From positions 1 to 43,421 of the forward strand of contig LNFB01000354.1 of assembly GCA_001464385.1 (NCBI GenBank): a stretch of 43,421 bases of DNA, given 5' to 3'. The notes beneath the pieces were generated by a model. The model was not told the DNA's origin and did not search any database. It was given only the letters and a program-made list of their open reading frames with translations. The stretch comes from Deltaproteobacteria bacterium Ga0077550. Its GTDB lineage: Bacteria; Myxococcota_A; Polyangia; Nannocystales; Nannocystaceae. This document shows positions 1 to 8,336 of the stretch, piece after piece. Each line of letters starts with the position of its first letter. Positions within the stretch are counted from its first letter, which is position 1. The translations under genes and the position numbers were made by a program.

Positions 1-48
1 GCGCTGGTCGGGTCGGACGCGCTGGTCGGGTCGGACGCGCTGGTCGGA
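1..48. repeat. 18-bp tandem repeat in lipoprotein linker
   Basis: The unit gcgctggtcgggtcggac occurs twice perfectly (1-18, 19-36) and a third time in part from 37. It is in frame and encodes the Asp-Pro-Thr-Ser-Ala-Ser linker of the cut lipoprotein. The array may continue to the left of the window. Copy number could vary without breaking the frame. Confidence 0.8.
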
Positions 49-173
49 TCGCTGGTTCCGGTCGGATCCGTCGCGGCGGTCGTGTCCGCGTTCGTGGTGC
101 CGCCGTCGTCGCCGCCGCAGGCAGCGAGGAGGAGCGCAAGGGGAGTGATGAGGCAAGCAAGCTTGGTACGCAT
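1..173 (-). CDS. Lipoprotein, N-terminal part only (cut by window edge)
   Basis: The reverse strand reads from an ATG at 173 through a short basic n-region and a hydrophobic stretch to a lipobox (LLLAAC), then GGDDGG and a linker rich in Thr, Ser, Asp and Pro. The protein is therefore exported and lipid-modified on Cys19. Gly follows the Cys, so there is no Asp retention signal at +2. The linker contains a repeated hexapeptide (TSASDP) encoded by an 18-bp tandem repeat that runs off the window. The functional domain lies outside, so no role can be given. The signal peptide and linker style match the other lipoproteins here. Confidence 0.8.
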   Translation of the reverse strand, partial: MRTKLACLITPLALLLAACGGDDGGTTNADTTAATDPTGTSDPTSASDPTSASDPTS

Positions 174-415
174 GGGAGTCCTTCGGTTCAGGTGGGGCGA
201 AAAGATCGGTCAGGGGCCCCGAGGAAAGCCTGCGCGCACGGTCACGCCCAGGCCAACGCGGGACGGCGCAGGCTAGCGGCGAGCGCCGCAAAAGCCAAGT
301 CCACGGCACTTCTCGCGGATTTGCGTCGTCGCGGGTCGCAACGCTTGCGGGCTGGATCACCGACGGAGCAGCCGGCGCCGTGGAATTCCGAACAGTTCGC
401 CCGGCGCCCCGTCGC
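174..415. other. Intergenic, no gene seen
   Basis: This 242-bp gap separates the end of the carboxylesterase gene from the start of the cut lipoprotein gene; both are on the minus strand. It presumably holds the lipoprotein promoter. I see no convincing promoter boxes, RNA gene or strong hairpin. Confidence 0.4.
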
Positions 416-1102
416 TCACGTCCGCGGCGCGGCCAACCGGGCACGCAACCACGTCCCGATCTGCTGCAGCTCCTCGGGGCAGACCTCGTGGCCCATCGGG
501 TACTCGTGCCAGTCGCACGCCGTCCCCGGAGCCGCGGTGCGAACCAGCTCGCGGTGGCTCGCACGACCGGCCGCGATCGGCACGACGTCGTCGTAGATGC
601 CGTGGCACGCGAGCACCGGCGTCGCGAGGTTCGCCGCGGACCTCGACGCCGCGAACGCGTCCGGCAACACCAGGTACCCCGACAGCGCGACGATCCCCGC
701 GAGCGGCTCGTCGTGGCGCGCCGCGAAGTGCACCACCATCGCGGCGCCCTGGCTGAACCCCGCGAGCACGATCCGGCGGCTGTCGATCCCGCGCTCTCGC
801 TCGCGGGCCACCAGCGCAGCGACGCGGCGCGCCGACGCCTCGATCTGCGCCGGATCCTCGCGATCGTCGTCGTCGAAGTCGAGCGAGCGGATGTCGTACC
901 ACGCGGGCATCACGAAGCCGCCGTTGATCGTGACCGGCAGCGGCGGCGCGTGGGGGAACACGAACCGCACGCCGCGGGTGCCGAGCATCGGCACCACCGG
1001 CTCGAAGTCGTGGCCGTCGGCGCCGAGTCCGTGCAACCAGATCACGCTCGCGTCCGCGGGTGCAACCGGCTCGACCTCGACGCACGGGAGGGTCTGCGAC
1101 AT
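416..1102 (-). CDS. Serine carboxylesterase / phospholipase family hydrolase
   Basis: A 228-aa alpha/beta hydrolase of the small carboxylesterase (EstB / acyl-protein thioesterase) family, which hydrolyses short to medium acyl esters in the cytoplasm; the real substrate cannot be told. Visible marks are the oxyanion-hole region WLHGLGADG (residues 22-30), the nucleophile elbow GFSQG with Ser117, an acid in GIYDDVVP (Asp171 or 172) and the catalytic His in PMGHEV (His205). Length is normal and the triad looks complete. There is no signal peptide. It is divergent from the flippase-like gene, with 59 bp between the starts, so the two may share a promoter region. Confidence 0.9.
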   Translation of the reverse strand: MSQTLPCVEVEPVAPADASVIWLHGLGADGHDFEPVVPMLGTRGVRFVFPHAPPLPVTINGGFVMPAWYDIRSLDFDDDDREDPAQIEASARRVAALVARERERGIDSRRIVLAGFSQGAAMVVHFAARHDEPLAGIVALSGYLVLPDAFAASRSAANLATPVLACHGIYDDVVPIAAGRASHRELVRTAAPGTACDWHEYPMGHEVCPEELQQIGTWLRARLAAPRT

Positions 1103-1161
1103 GCCGCGAGGGTACCGGGCTTTGCCGCCGGCCGCGGCGGCGATCGTGCTAGAAACGGCCC

Positions 1162-2238
1162 GTGCGCAGAGTGGCGCTGTGGGTCGGGTCGGTGGTGGCC
1201 TCGATCGTGATGCTCTGGGTGGCGCGCGCGCAGTTCGGCGTGCAGCTCGTCCCCGACGACGTCGCGATCGTCGACGTGACCGCCCTCGTCGCCGCCTGCG
1301 TGCTGCACGTGCCCTACGCGGTGCTCCGCGCGCTTCGCCTGCAGGTCGGCCTCGATCCCCTCGTCGCCGCCGCGAGCCCCGGCGACCGCTTCGACAGGCG
1401 CGCGCTGCTCGGCTCGGGCTTCGTCTCGTTCCTCGTCCTGCTCGTGCTGCCGTTCAAGCTCGGCGAGGCGTCGCGGCCGATCCTCCTCGCGCGCGCCGAG
1501 CAGCCCGGGGTCGGTGTCGCCGAGGCGGTCGGCGTCGTCGGCCTCGAGCGCGTCATCGACGGCGTGCTGATCTGCGCGATGCTCTTCGGCGGCCTCGCCC
1601 TCGCCCACGCGGATCTCGTCGGCGCCCCCGAGCAGCTGGTCCTCGTGCAGCGCTTCGGCCAGTGGATGGGCGTGGTCTTCGTCGCGGCCCTCGCCTTCGC
1701 GCTGCTCGCGGCCCGGGATCCCGCGGCGTGGGGCGCCCGGATCGCGCGCTGGCTCGCATGGCAGCCGCGGCTCGCTTCGTGGGTGGGCGCGGTCGTCGAG
1801 CGCGTCGCCGAGTCCTTCGCGGCGCTCCTCGGGGCCCGGCGACTCGGCGTGCTCGTGGTGATCTCGCTCGCGTACTGGGCCGTCACCGTCGCCCAGCTCG
1901 GGGCGGTCGCGCGCGCCTGCGGGGTCGATCTCTCGTGGGCCGCGGCCGCCGCGACGGTCGCGATCATCGGCCTGTCGATCCAGCTCCCGGGCGGCCCCGC
2001 CCAGACCGGGACCTTCCAGGTCGGCGCGGGCGCTGCGATGGCCCTGTTCGTCCACGACGCCGACGCCCTCGAGGGGACGGCGCGCCTCGCCCACGCCGCC
2101 CACGTCCATGGCTTCGTCGCGACCATGTTCGCCCTGCCGCTGCTCGGCGCGGTCGCGATGGCGGTGCCGGGCCTCTGGCTGCTGGCGCGGGCCCGGGCCG
2201 CGCGCCTCGCCGCCGGTCGCGAGGGGCCCGCCCCGTAA
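1162..2238 (+). CDS. Flippase-like (lysylphosphatidylglycerol synthase TM domain / UPF0104) membrane protein
   Basis: A 358-aa polytopic inner-membrane protein with a GTG start. It resembles the transmembrane flippase-like domain found in the N-terminal half of MprF and in stand-alone UPF0104 proteins: alternating hydrophobic helices from about residue 5 to 345, an early basic segment (VLRALRLQVGL), FKLGEASRPILLAR near residue 93, and a late Gly/Pro-rich helix around IQLPGGPAQTGTFQVG. The synthetase half of MprF is absent. Such proteins are thought to move lipids or lipid-linked sugars across the inner membrane, but nothing nearby shows the substrate. The family call is fairly safe; the role is open. 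Confidence 0.8.
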   Translation: MRRVALWVGSVVASIVMLWVARAQFGVQLVPDDVAIVDVTALVAACVLHVPYAVLRALRLQVGLDPLVAAASPGDRFDRRALLGSGFVSFLVLLVLPFKLGEASRPILLARAEQPGVGVAEAVGVVGLERVIDGVLICAMLFGGLALAHADLVGAPEQLVLVQRFGQWMGVVFVAALAFALLAARDPAAWGARIARWLAWQPRLASWVGAVVERVAESFAALLGARRLGVLVVISLAYWAVTVAQLGAVARACGVDLSWAAAAATVAIIGLSIQLPGGPAQTGTFQVGAGAAMALFVHDADALEGTARLAHAAHVHGFVATMFALPLLGAVAMAVPGLWLLARARAARLAAGREGPAP

Positions 2239-2353
2239 GCTGGACCGGCCCCGCGGGTTCTAGTCCGGCGTTGCCCCCCGACACGGCCGGCGGGTATCCT
2301 GCGCCGCCCCCACGCCGACCCGGCCGGCCCGATCCGCCAGGAGTCCACCGTCG

Positions 2354-3850
2354 ATGTTCGCCAACGCCTCGCTCCGCCACCCCCGTCTGTCCATGCTCGT
2401 GCTCGCGGCCGCCCTGGTCGCGGTGCCCGGCTGCAAGAAGAAGGGCAAGGGCACCGCCGGCCCGCAGCAGTCGCAGGAGGAGATCGAGAACAAGATCAAG
2501 GCCGCCAAGGTGACCGCCAAGGCCGCGAGCCTGGTCGACCTGGCGAACAAGGATCTCGAGTCGGGCCGCTACGTGTCGGCGTCGCGCCGCGCCCACGAGG
2601 CGCTCGAGGCCGACCCCAAGGACGCCGACGCGTACGCCGTCCTCGGCGCCGCGCTGTGGCGCGCCGGCGACTTCGCCGGCAGCACCGACGCCTACCGCAA
2701 GGGCGTCGAACTCAACCCGAAGAACTTCGGCGCGGTGCTCGGCCTGGCGCGCAACCTCCAGGCCGCCGGTCAGCACAAGGAGGCGGCCGACATGCAGGAC
2801 GTCCTCATCACCGAGGACGCCAAGCAGGTCGACCCGCGCCTGACCAAGTTCTGGAGCTACTACTCGCTCGGCGACGCCGACAACGCGGTCAAGCAGCTCG
2901 ACGAGATCTTCAAGCTGCTCCCCGCCGACGACGCGATGCTGCCGATGGTCCAGGCCTTCGCGGCGTTCGTGCGGCCGCTGGTCGGCAAGGGCCCGTTCTT
3001 CGTCGTCGAGGGCGCGACCGGCTCGTCGGACGCCAACCTCGCCCCGTCGGCCGGCCTCAAGTTCTCCGGCGCGACGATCGGCGGCGAGTTCGGCCAGGTC
3101 GTGTTCAACGAGGGCCGCGAGGAGTGCCTCATCGACACCGCGATGGCCGAGGCGCTCAAGCTCGCGCCGGTCGGGAAGCTGAAGCCGATCGACTCCCAGA
3201 CCGAGGAGAACATCGTGCTCATCCCCGAGATCAAGTTCGGGGACCTCAAGATCAAGAACGTGCCCGCGATCGTGCGCTCGCTCGAGAGCTTCGCGCTCAT
3301 CGGCGAGAAGCCGGCGGTGATGCTCGGGCGCCAGGCCCTCACCGCGGTCGGGTCGTTCTCGTTCGACTTCCCCAAGAAGTCCCTCGTCATCACCAAGGAC
3401 GCGCCCACGGCCGCGCCCGAGGGCAGCACCGAGCTGCCGTTCGTGCTGCTCACCGTCCACGCGTTCCACTGGCCGGCGATCCCGATCAAGGTCAACGGCT
3501 CCGACTACGCGTTCTACGTCTACTTCGGCGGGCTCTACCCGTCGGGGCTCGCGGTCGCGAAGAAGGCGTTCTTGAAGAGCGGCTACCTGCCGCGCACGGT
3601 CGAGAACCCCGAGGACGCCGAGAACGGCATCAAGATGCGGCTCATCGAGAAGCTGATGATCGGCGACAAGCCGGTCTCGGCGGTGGGCTCGCACGTGCTG
3701 GTGAACACGCCGGCCGACCCCGGCCTGGGCAACGTGCTGTCGAGCACCGGCTTCGAGCTCGGGGGCTACTTGAACACCGGGCTGATGTCGAACTGGAAGA
3801 TCACCTACGCGTTCGGCAAGGGCCGCGTCTACATCGACACCGACGGTTGA
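2354..3850 (+). CDS. TPR lipoprotein with two degenerate retropepsin-like halves
   Basis: 498 aa. The signal peptide ends in a lipobox at Cys27 (AVPGC), followed by Lys-rich residues. Helical TPR repeats follow (about 55-185; e.g. ALEADPKDADAYAVLGAALW). The C-terminal 290 residues look like two tandem copies of an aspartyl-protease (retropepsin) fold. The first has ECLIDTAMAEAL (Asp261-Thr262) where active enzymes have a D-T/S-G triad, and MLGRQAL...FSFDFPKKSLVI, like the usual 'LG..fL..f..diD' end motif. The second has IPIKVNGSDYAFYVYFGG where the catalytic Asp is expected, then a similar closing strand (GYLNTGLMSNWKITYAFGKGRVYI). One Asp survives at most, so this is probably a binding or assembly protein rather than a peptidase. 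The fold is inferred from motif pattern only. Confidence 0.75.
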   Translation: MFANASLRHPRLSMLVLAAALVAVPGCKKKGKGTAGPQQSQEEIENKIKAAKVTAKAASLVDLANKDLESGRYVSASRRAHEALEADPKDADAYAVLGAALWRAGDFAGSTDAYRKGVELNPKNFGAVLGLARNLQAAGQHKEAADMQDVLITEDAKQVDPRLTKFWSYYSLGDADNAVKQLDEIFKLLPADDAMLPMVQAFAAFVRPLVGKGPFFVVEGATGSSDANLAPSAGLKFSGATIGGEFGQVVFNEGREECLIDTAMAEALKLAPVGKLKPIDSQTEENIVLIPEIKFGDLKIKNVPAIVRSLESFALIGEKPAVMLGRQALTAVGSFSFDFPKKSLVITKDAPTAAPEGSTELPFVLLTVHAFHWPAIPIKVNGSDYAFYVYFGGLYPSGLAVAKKAFLKSGYLPRTVENPEDAENGIKMRLIEKLMIGDKPVSAVGSHVLVNTPADPGLGNVLSSTGFELGGYLNTGLMSNWKITYAFGKGRVYIDTDG

Positions 3851-3883
3851 GCGGCGGCCCGGTTGAGCCTAACGTCGGTCGTG

Positions 3884-4924
3884 ATGCCGCGCCCGCGCCC
3901 ACGATCGACCCCGGTGCTCCTCGCCCTGACCGTCGCCTGCGGTGACGCGGGGTCCGGCGACGAAGGGAGCACGGGGGCGACCGAGTCCGCGAGCGACCCG
4001 AGCGCGAGCGACCCGAGCGCGAGCGACCCGAGCGCGAGCGACCCGAGCGCGAGCGACCCGAGCGCGACGGACCCGAGCGCGAGCGACTCGGACCCCGACT
4101 CGACCGGCGGCGATCCGAATGACGCCGACGCGATGTGCGAGCGCTGGCTGGCCGATCGTGCCGACATGACCGAGGGCGTGTGGACCGGCGATCTCGCCGC
4201 GTGCGACCCGGGCGACATCGACGAGCTGGGCCGCACCAACGCGCTGCGCATCCTCAACCTGTATCGCTGGCTCGCCGACCTGCCGCCCATCACCCACGAC
4301 GCGACGCTCGACACCAAGGGGCAGTCGTGCGCGCTGATGATGACGGCCAACGGGACGCTGTCGCACACGCCCCCGCCGGAGTGGACCTGCTACTCCGCCG
4401 AGGGGGCCGAGGCGGCGGGCAGCAGCAACATCGCGACCGGCCCCGCGGTCGCGTCGATCGATCTCTACATGATGGATCCCGGCAACCCCACCACGATCGG
4501 GCACCGCCGCTGGATCCTCTCGAACTCGATCGGGCCGACCGGCATCGGCTCGACCGACTCGTTCTCGTGCCTGTGGACGCTCGGCGGCAGCGGGGCCGTG
4601 GGCGCGCCGTGGATCGCCTATCCGCCGCCGGGGCCGTTCCCGCTGGCGGCGACGACGATCGGCTTCTCGACCCTCGACGAGACCGGCTGGTCGCTGCAGA
4701 GCGACACGATCGATCTGAGCGCCGCGTCGGTCGAGGTCACGAAGGACGGCATGGTGCTCCCGATGACGATCACCGTGCTCGGCGGTGGCTACGGCAGCGC
4801 GTTCGGGATCTCGATGATCCCCGCGGGCTGGCAGGTCGGGGTCGGGGCGTACCACGTCACCGTCTCGGGGACGTCCGAGCCGATCGAGTACGACGTCGAG
4901 ATCGTGAACTGCGGCGTCGGCTGA
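3884..4924 (+). CDS. CAP/SCP-domain lipoprotein
   Basis: About 346 aa from the ATG at 3884; an in-frame TTG lies 21 bp upstream, but the ATG puts a clean signal peptide (basic MPRPRPRS, then PVLLALTVAC) at the terminus. The lipobox is weak because Thr, not Leu, is at -3. The linker carries an (ASDPS)n repeat from a 15-bp tandem array. The folded part contains CAP (cysteine-rich secretory protein) features: RILNLYRWLADLPPITHDA, the THD-type His, a Ser-His-Thr after the second helix, and GHRRWILSNSIG. CAP proteins bind lipids or glycans or act as secreted effectors; bacterial ones are mostly uncharacterised. It follows the TPR lipoprotein on the same strand after 33 bp and may be co-transcribed. 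Confidence 0.85.
   Translation: MPRPRPRSTPVLLALTVACGDAGSGDEGSTGATESASDPSASDPSASDPSASDPSASDPSATDPSASDSDPDSTGGDPNDADAMCERWLADRADMTEGVWTGDLAACDPGDIDELGRTNALRILNLYRWLADLPPITHDATLDTKGQSCALMMTANGTLSHTPPPEWTCYSAEGAEAAGSSNIATGPAVASIDLYMMDPGNPTTIGHRRWILSNSIGPTGIGSTDSFSCLWTLGGSGAVGAPWIAYPPPGPFPLAATTIGFSTLDETGWSLQSDTIDLSAASVEVTKDGMVLPMTITVLGGGYGSAFGISMIPAGWQVGVGAYHVTVSGTSEPIEYDVEIVNCGVG
3989..4089. repeat. 15-bp tandem repeat in CAP lipoprotein linker
   Basis: The unit gcgagcgacccgagc is repeated head to tail from 3989: five perfect copies, one with a substitution (acgg) and a degenerate partial copy ending near 4089. It encodes (Ala-Ser-Asp-Pro-Ser)n. Units of five codons keep the frame if copies are gained or lost. 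The antisense frame reads LALGS repeats, which is only a shadow. Confidence 0.9.
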
Positions 4925-4930
4925 CGCGAC

Positions 4931-5830
4931 TCACTCGAACGCACTCATGACGTCGCTCCACGTGACGTCGTAGGCGAGGCTCAGCACGAGCAGCGACAGG
5001 CCGAGGAACAGCAGCACGACGAGGATCCACGTGCCGAAGTGCGAGGACACGCGCGACTCGATCTCGCCCATGCGCGACGGATCGTCGGCGAGCCGGCCGG
5101 AGAACGACTGACTGTCGGCCGGCTCGGCGCCGGGGCGGCCGACCGGGCCGAAGTCGACGAAGGAGGGCGCCGACGCGGGCGGAGCGGCGGGCCGAACCGC
5201 GGCGATCGGCGGCGCGGCGGGGACCGGCAGCTCGAGGGGTGGTGCGACGAGCGGCGGGGGCGGAGGGGCGGGCCGCGGGGGCGGGGCCATGGGGCGCGGC
5301 GGCGCGGCCACCTGCGGAGCCACGGCGATTGGCGGCGCGGACGTGGGCTCTTCGATCGGCGACACCGACAGCGACGCGGGGGCCGGGACCCGGCGGAGCT
5401 CCTCGTCGCCGAACAGGCCCGAGGCGATCGTCGGCGCCGACGCGATGCTCGGGATCGCGATCGGCGTCTCGCCCGTCGGCGCACGCGTGGTCCCGACGAG
5501 CGTGGGCTGCGACGCCGGGCGCCCCACGAGCTGGAAGTCGGTCTCGCCGATGCGGAAGCGATCGCCATCCGCGAGGGCGTGTCGACGCACGCGCTGACCG
5601 CCGACGAACACGCCCGCGTGGCTCTCCTCGTCGACGAGGACCCAGCCGCCGGCCTCGGGGAGGAGCCGCGCGTGCACGCGCGAGGCGGATTGCTCGAGCA
5701 GCACGACGTCGCAATCCTCGGCGCGGCCGATCGTGACCGGCGTGCCGGTGAGCTCGAAGACCTGCTCGCCGCGGCCGATGATCGGCGAGCGGATCCGCAG
5801 GATCGGGTGTGCAGCGAAGGCTCCGGGCAC
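4931..5830 (-). CDS. FHA-domain membrane protein
   Basis: About 299 aa from the GTG at 5830; an ATG at 5908 in the same frame adds 26 residues unlike an FHA N-terminus, so I prefer the GTG. The FHA domain covers about residues 5-105, with IGRAEDCDVVL, then QSASRVHARL and GVFVGGQRV, the pThr-binding Arg and Ser-Arg-x-His signature. A long Pro/Ala-rich linker (about 115-240) follows, then one transmembrane segment (FGTWILVVLLFLGLSLLVL) close to the C-terminus. The FHA part should sit in the cytoplasm and dock proteins phosphorylated on Thr, such as kinase targets; the window has one kinase at 35756. It is divergent from the Lcl_C membrane protein starting at 5964. Confidence 0.85.
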   Translation of the reverse strand: MPGAFAAHPILRIRSPIIGRGEQVFELTGTPVTIGRAEDCDVVLLEQSASRVHARLLPEAGGWVLVDEESHAGVFVGGQRVRRHALADGDRFRIGETDFQLVGRPASQPTLVGTTRAPTGETPIAIPSIASAPTIASGLFGDEELRRVPAPASLSVSPIEEPTSAPPIAVAPQVAAPPRPMAPPPRPAPPPPPLVAPPLELPVPAAPPIAAVRPAAPPASAPSFVDFGPVGRPGAEPADSQSFSGRLADDPSRMGEIESRVSSHFGTWILVVLLFLGLSLLVLSLAYDVTWSDVMSAFE

Positions 5831-5963
5831 GGCGGCCGCAATGTAGCAGGTCGGCGCGGCCCCGACGAACGCCCTCGCCCGGGGTGGAGTCGGCCCGCGT
5901 CGGGCCATCCGGCGCGTGGTTCAAGTGCGCGTCCGGCCCGACCGATGGGTGTGGGGGACCTCC

Positions 5964-7343
5964 ATGTCGAGCTCGGATCCATCGCGCACCGTCGGCGACC
6001 GGCAGCACCTGCGGCTGGTCGACGAGACCGGCGCGATCGAGGTCGTGTTGGCCTGTGCGAGCGCCGACGTCGAGGCGATCCGTGAGGCGTTCGAGCGCCT
6101 CGAGCTCCACACCGGCGACGCGCGGGTGCTCGGCGGCATGGAGCGCGCCGCCGACGAGCTGCGCAACGCGGTCACCTGCAGCCTCCAGCCGACGCTCTTC
6201 GTGCTGTGCCGCACCGGCGCGCTCGAGCCCGCGGCAGCCCGGCGCGCGGTGGAGTGCTTCGGCATCAAGCGCCCGTTCAGCCACCGACTGCTCGTGGCCG
6301 AGTTCGACGCGCGACGACCGGCGGGGTGGATGAACGCGGTGCGCCGATCGTTCGTGTCGATGCGCGAGGCGCAGGCGCTGATCAACGGCCCCATCGAGGG
6401 CATGCTCGACAGCGGCGATCGCAACGCCGTGCGCGGCGAGACCCGCGTCACTCCGCCGCCGACGTCGGTGCCGCTGGCGAAGCGGCCGCTCGTCATGTTC
6501 GGCCGCAGCGAGCCGGCGCAGGGCGAGGGTGACGAGGATCCGAAGTCGTGGTGGCGCGACGAGGTCGGTCCGATCCCCGCGCACGTGCGGGCGCCGGGGG
6601 CCCGCCGACACCTCGCGGTGGTCGATCCGCGCGAGACCGCCGATGACGGAGGCGCGAGCATCAGCGACGCGGTGCTCGTCCACGAGCCCGGCGAGGTCGT
6701 CCAGGCCGCCCGGTCCGACTCGCACGACGCACCGCCCCAGGATCGTGCGCCGACCCGCGTCGCGCGGATCGTCGCGGTCGCGATCGTCGCCTTGGTGGTG
6801 CTCGGCTTCGCCGTCGCCCCCGTGCTCGGTGCGTCCCACCAGCCGTCGCCCTCACCACCCGAGCCACCGAGCCCGCCCGCAGCACCCGACGCGGGCGGCC
6901 CCGTGCCATCCGCCGCGGCGCCGAGGCCCGCGCCGCCGAGCGCACCGGAACCCGCCGCCCCGGCGGTGTCGGCGATGGTGGAGAGATCGGCCTCGACTCC
7001 GCCGCTGTCGGCCCTCGATCGCGCGGTGGCCGAGGGTCGCCTCGGTCGCCTCGACGGCCTCTACGTCGTCGAGGGCCCGGACCGCGCGATGGACTGGTAC
7101 GGGGCGGCCAACACGTGCCGCGCGCGGAGCATCGACGGCGCCCGCGGATTTCGACTGCCATCGATCGACGAGCTGCGTTGGCTGCGACGCCGCGGCCTCG
7201 TCAGCGGCGGTCGCGATCAGTGGTCGGGGACCCGCGTCTTCGGTCGCCCCCGGGAGAACTGGGTGCTCGTCACCAAGGGCGGGCTCTCGGCGGTCGACAA
7301 GGACGAGAGCGCGGCGTACGTCGTGTGCGTCCGCGGCCACTGA
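5964..7343 (+). CDS. Membrane protein: cytosolic alpha/beta domain, TM, Lcl_C (DUF1566-like) domain
   Basis: 459 aa from the ATG at 5964, preceded by GGGGGA at good spacing; a GTG at 5916 is possible but has no such site. Three parts are visible. (1) Residues about 15-130: an alpha/beta region I do not recognise (LRLVDETGAIEVVLACASADVE; PTLFVLCRTGALEPAAARR), vaguely TIR- or receiver-like. (2) One TM segment near residues 265-290 (IVAVAIVALVVLGFAVAPVLG) and a Pro/Ala linker. (3) A C-terminal Lcl_C/DUF1566-type domain with MDWYGAANTCRAR, GFRLPSIDELRWL, WSGTRV and YVVCVRG. The topology fits a transmembrane sensor or adaptor with the Lcl_C domain outside. A second Lcl_C domain is encoded at 14648-15109. 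Confidence 0.75.
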   Translation: MSSSDPSRTVGDRQHLRLVDETGAIEVVLACASADVEAIREAFERLELHTGDARVLGGMERAADELRNAVTCSLQPTLFVLCRTGALEPAAARRAVECFGIKRPFSHRLLVAEFDARRPAGWMNAVRRSFVSMREAQALINGPIEGMLDSGDRNAVRGETRVTPPPTSVPLAKRPLVMFGRSEPAQGEGDEDPKSWWRDEVGPIPAHVRAPGARRHLAVVDPRETADDGGASISDAVLVHEPGEVVQAARSDSHDAPPQDRAPTRVARIVAVAIVALVVLGFAVAPVLGASHQPSPSPPEPPSPPAAPDAGGPVPSAAAPRPAPPSAPEPAAPAVSAMVERSASTPPLSALDRAVAEGRLGRLDGLYVVEGPDRAMDWYGAANTCRARSIDGARGFRLPSIDELRWLRRRGLVSGGRDQWSGTRVFGRPRENWVLVTKGGLSAVDKDESAAYVVCVRGH

Positions 7344-7355
7344 CGGCCGTCGGGC

Positions 7356-8261
7356 TCACGCGGCCTGGGCGAGCGCCCCGGTGGCAGCCTCGAGCAGCGT
7401 CGCCGGGTCGAGCCCGAGTGCGTAGATCGCCTGCAGGTCGCCGTCGTTCAGCGGCCGCGCGGGTCGGCCCGCGCCGAGGTGCGCGGCGAGGCGATCGGCG
7501 ACCGCGACCGCGTGACCGATCTGCGAGTAGCCGTCGCCGTCGGGCCCGAAGCCCGAGTACTTGTGGTGCCGCCGAACGGCCTCCACCGCGAGCGCCGAGA
7601 GCTTCCACTTGGTGACCATGTGCGCGCCCAGGGTGGTGTGGGCGACGTCGAACACGGCGGCGCACTCGCTGGGATCGAGCCCGGCGAGCGCGGCATGGTT
7701 GCCCAGCGATTGCAGCGCGAGGCGACCGATGTCGTGGAGCAGCCCGCACACGAAGGCCTGATCGGGATCGAAGCCGACGAGCTTGCACACCATCCGCGAC
7801 AGGTGGCCCACCGCGATCGCATGATCCCGCTCGGTGCGGGCGGCGACCTCGTCCTTGCCGCGGAAGACGTGGCACTCCATCACCGATTGGTAGAGGAGAT
7901 CTCGCACTGCCCCGGCGCCGAGCAGCGACAGGGCGAGCCCGACGCTGCGCACGGGGTGTCCCGCGTACGCGCTCGAGGCCGCGACCGTGAGCATGCGCGC
8001 CGCGAGCACCCCATCGCGTCCGATGACGCGATCGAGCCGGTTCATCGGCGTCCGCGGATCGTTCGCCAGCTGCAGGGCCTCGCTGGCGGTCTCTGGCAGC
8101 ATCGGGAGCTTCATGCCCGGCGACTGGGCGGCTTGCAGCAGCGCCTCGGCCGCGGCCCGGATGCGGGCGATCCGGGCGCCATCGGGCCGCGCATCGTCCT
8201 CCGAGATCACGAAGGTCTTCGCGTCGTCGACGATCCGCGCGCGGCGCTCACGGGGGTCCAT
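7356..8261 (-). CDS. HDOD-domain signalling protein
   Basis: 301 aa with one HDOD domain over most of its length. LPMLPETASEALQLANDPRTP opens the domain (about residues 52-72), DRVIGRDGVLAARMLTVAASSAYAG follows in the usual place, and the degenerate HD core reads VCGLLHDIGRLAL (His-Asp kept). HDOD proteins lack known enzyme activity in most cases and act in regulatory cascades such as chemotaxis, motility and c-di-GMP signalling. No receiver or GGDEF domain is attached. The gene converges on the Lcl_C protein gene with 12 bp between stops. Length is normal for a stand-alone HDOD protein. Confidence 0.9.
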   Translation of the reverse strand: MDPRERRARIVDDAKTFVISEDDARPDGARIARIRAAAEALLQAAQSPGMKLPMLPETASEALQLANDPRTPMNRLDRVIGRDGVLAARMLTVAASSAYAGHPVRSVGLALSLLGAGAVRDLLYQSVMECHVFRGKDEVAARTERDHAIAVGHLSRMVCKLVGFDPDQAFVCGLLHDIGRLALQSLGNHAALAGLDPSECAAVFDVAHTTLGAHMVTKWKLSALAVEAVRRHHKYSGFGPDGDGYSQIGHAVAVADRLAAHLGAGRPARPLNDGDLQAIYALGLDPATLLEAATGALAQAA

Positions 8262-8336
8262 GCGTCCCGGGATTTCGACCGGGACGCGGGAAGCCTTGAG
8301 GCCGGATCCCCCGAAGAACGCCGCCTGAGAACGCAG

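Noticed and set aside
3829..4368. LALGS repeat protein on the minus strand
   Set aside because: It is the antisense reading of the 15-bp linker repeat in the CAP lipoprotein.
4857..6839. A 660-codon minus-strand frame overlapping the FHA and Lcl_C genes
   Set aside because: It mixes antisense of one gene and a wrong frame of the other; no family motif.
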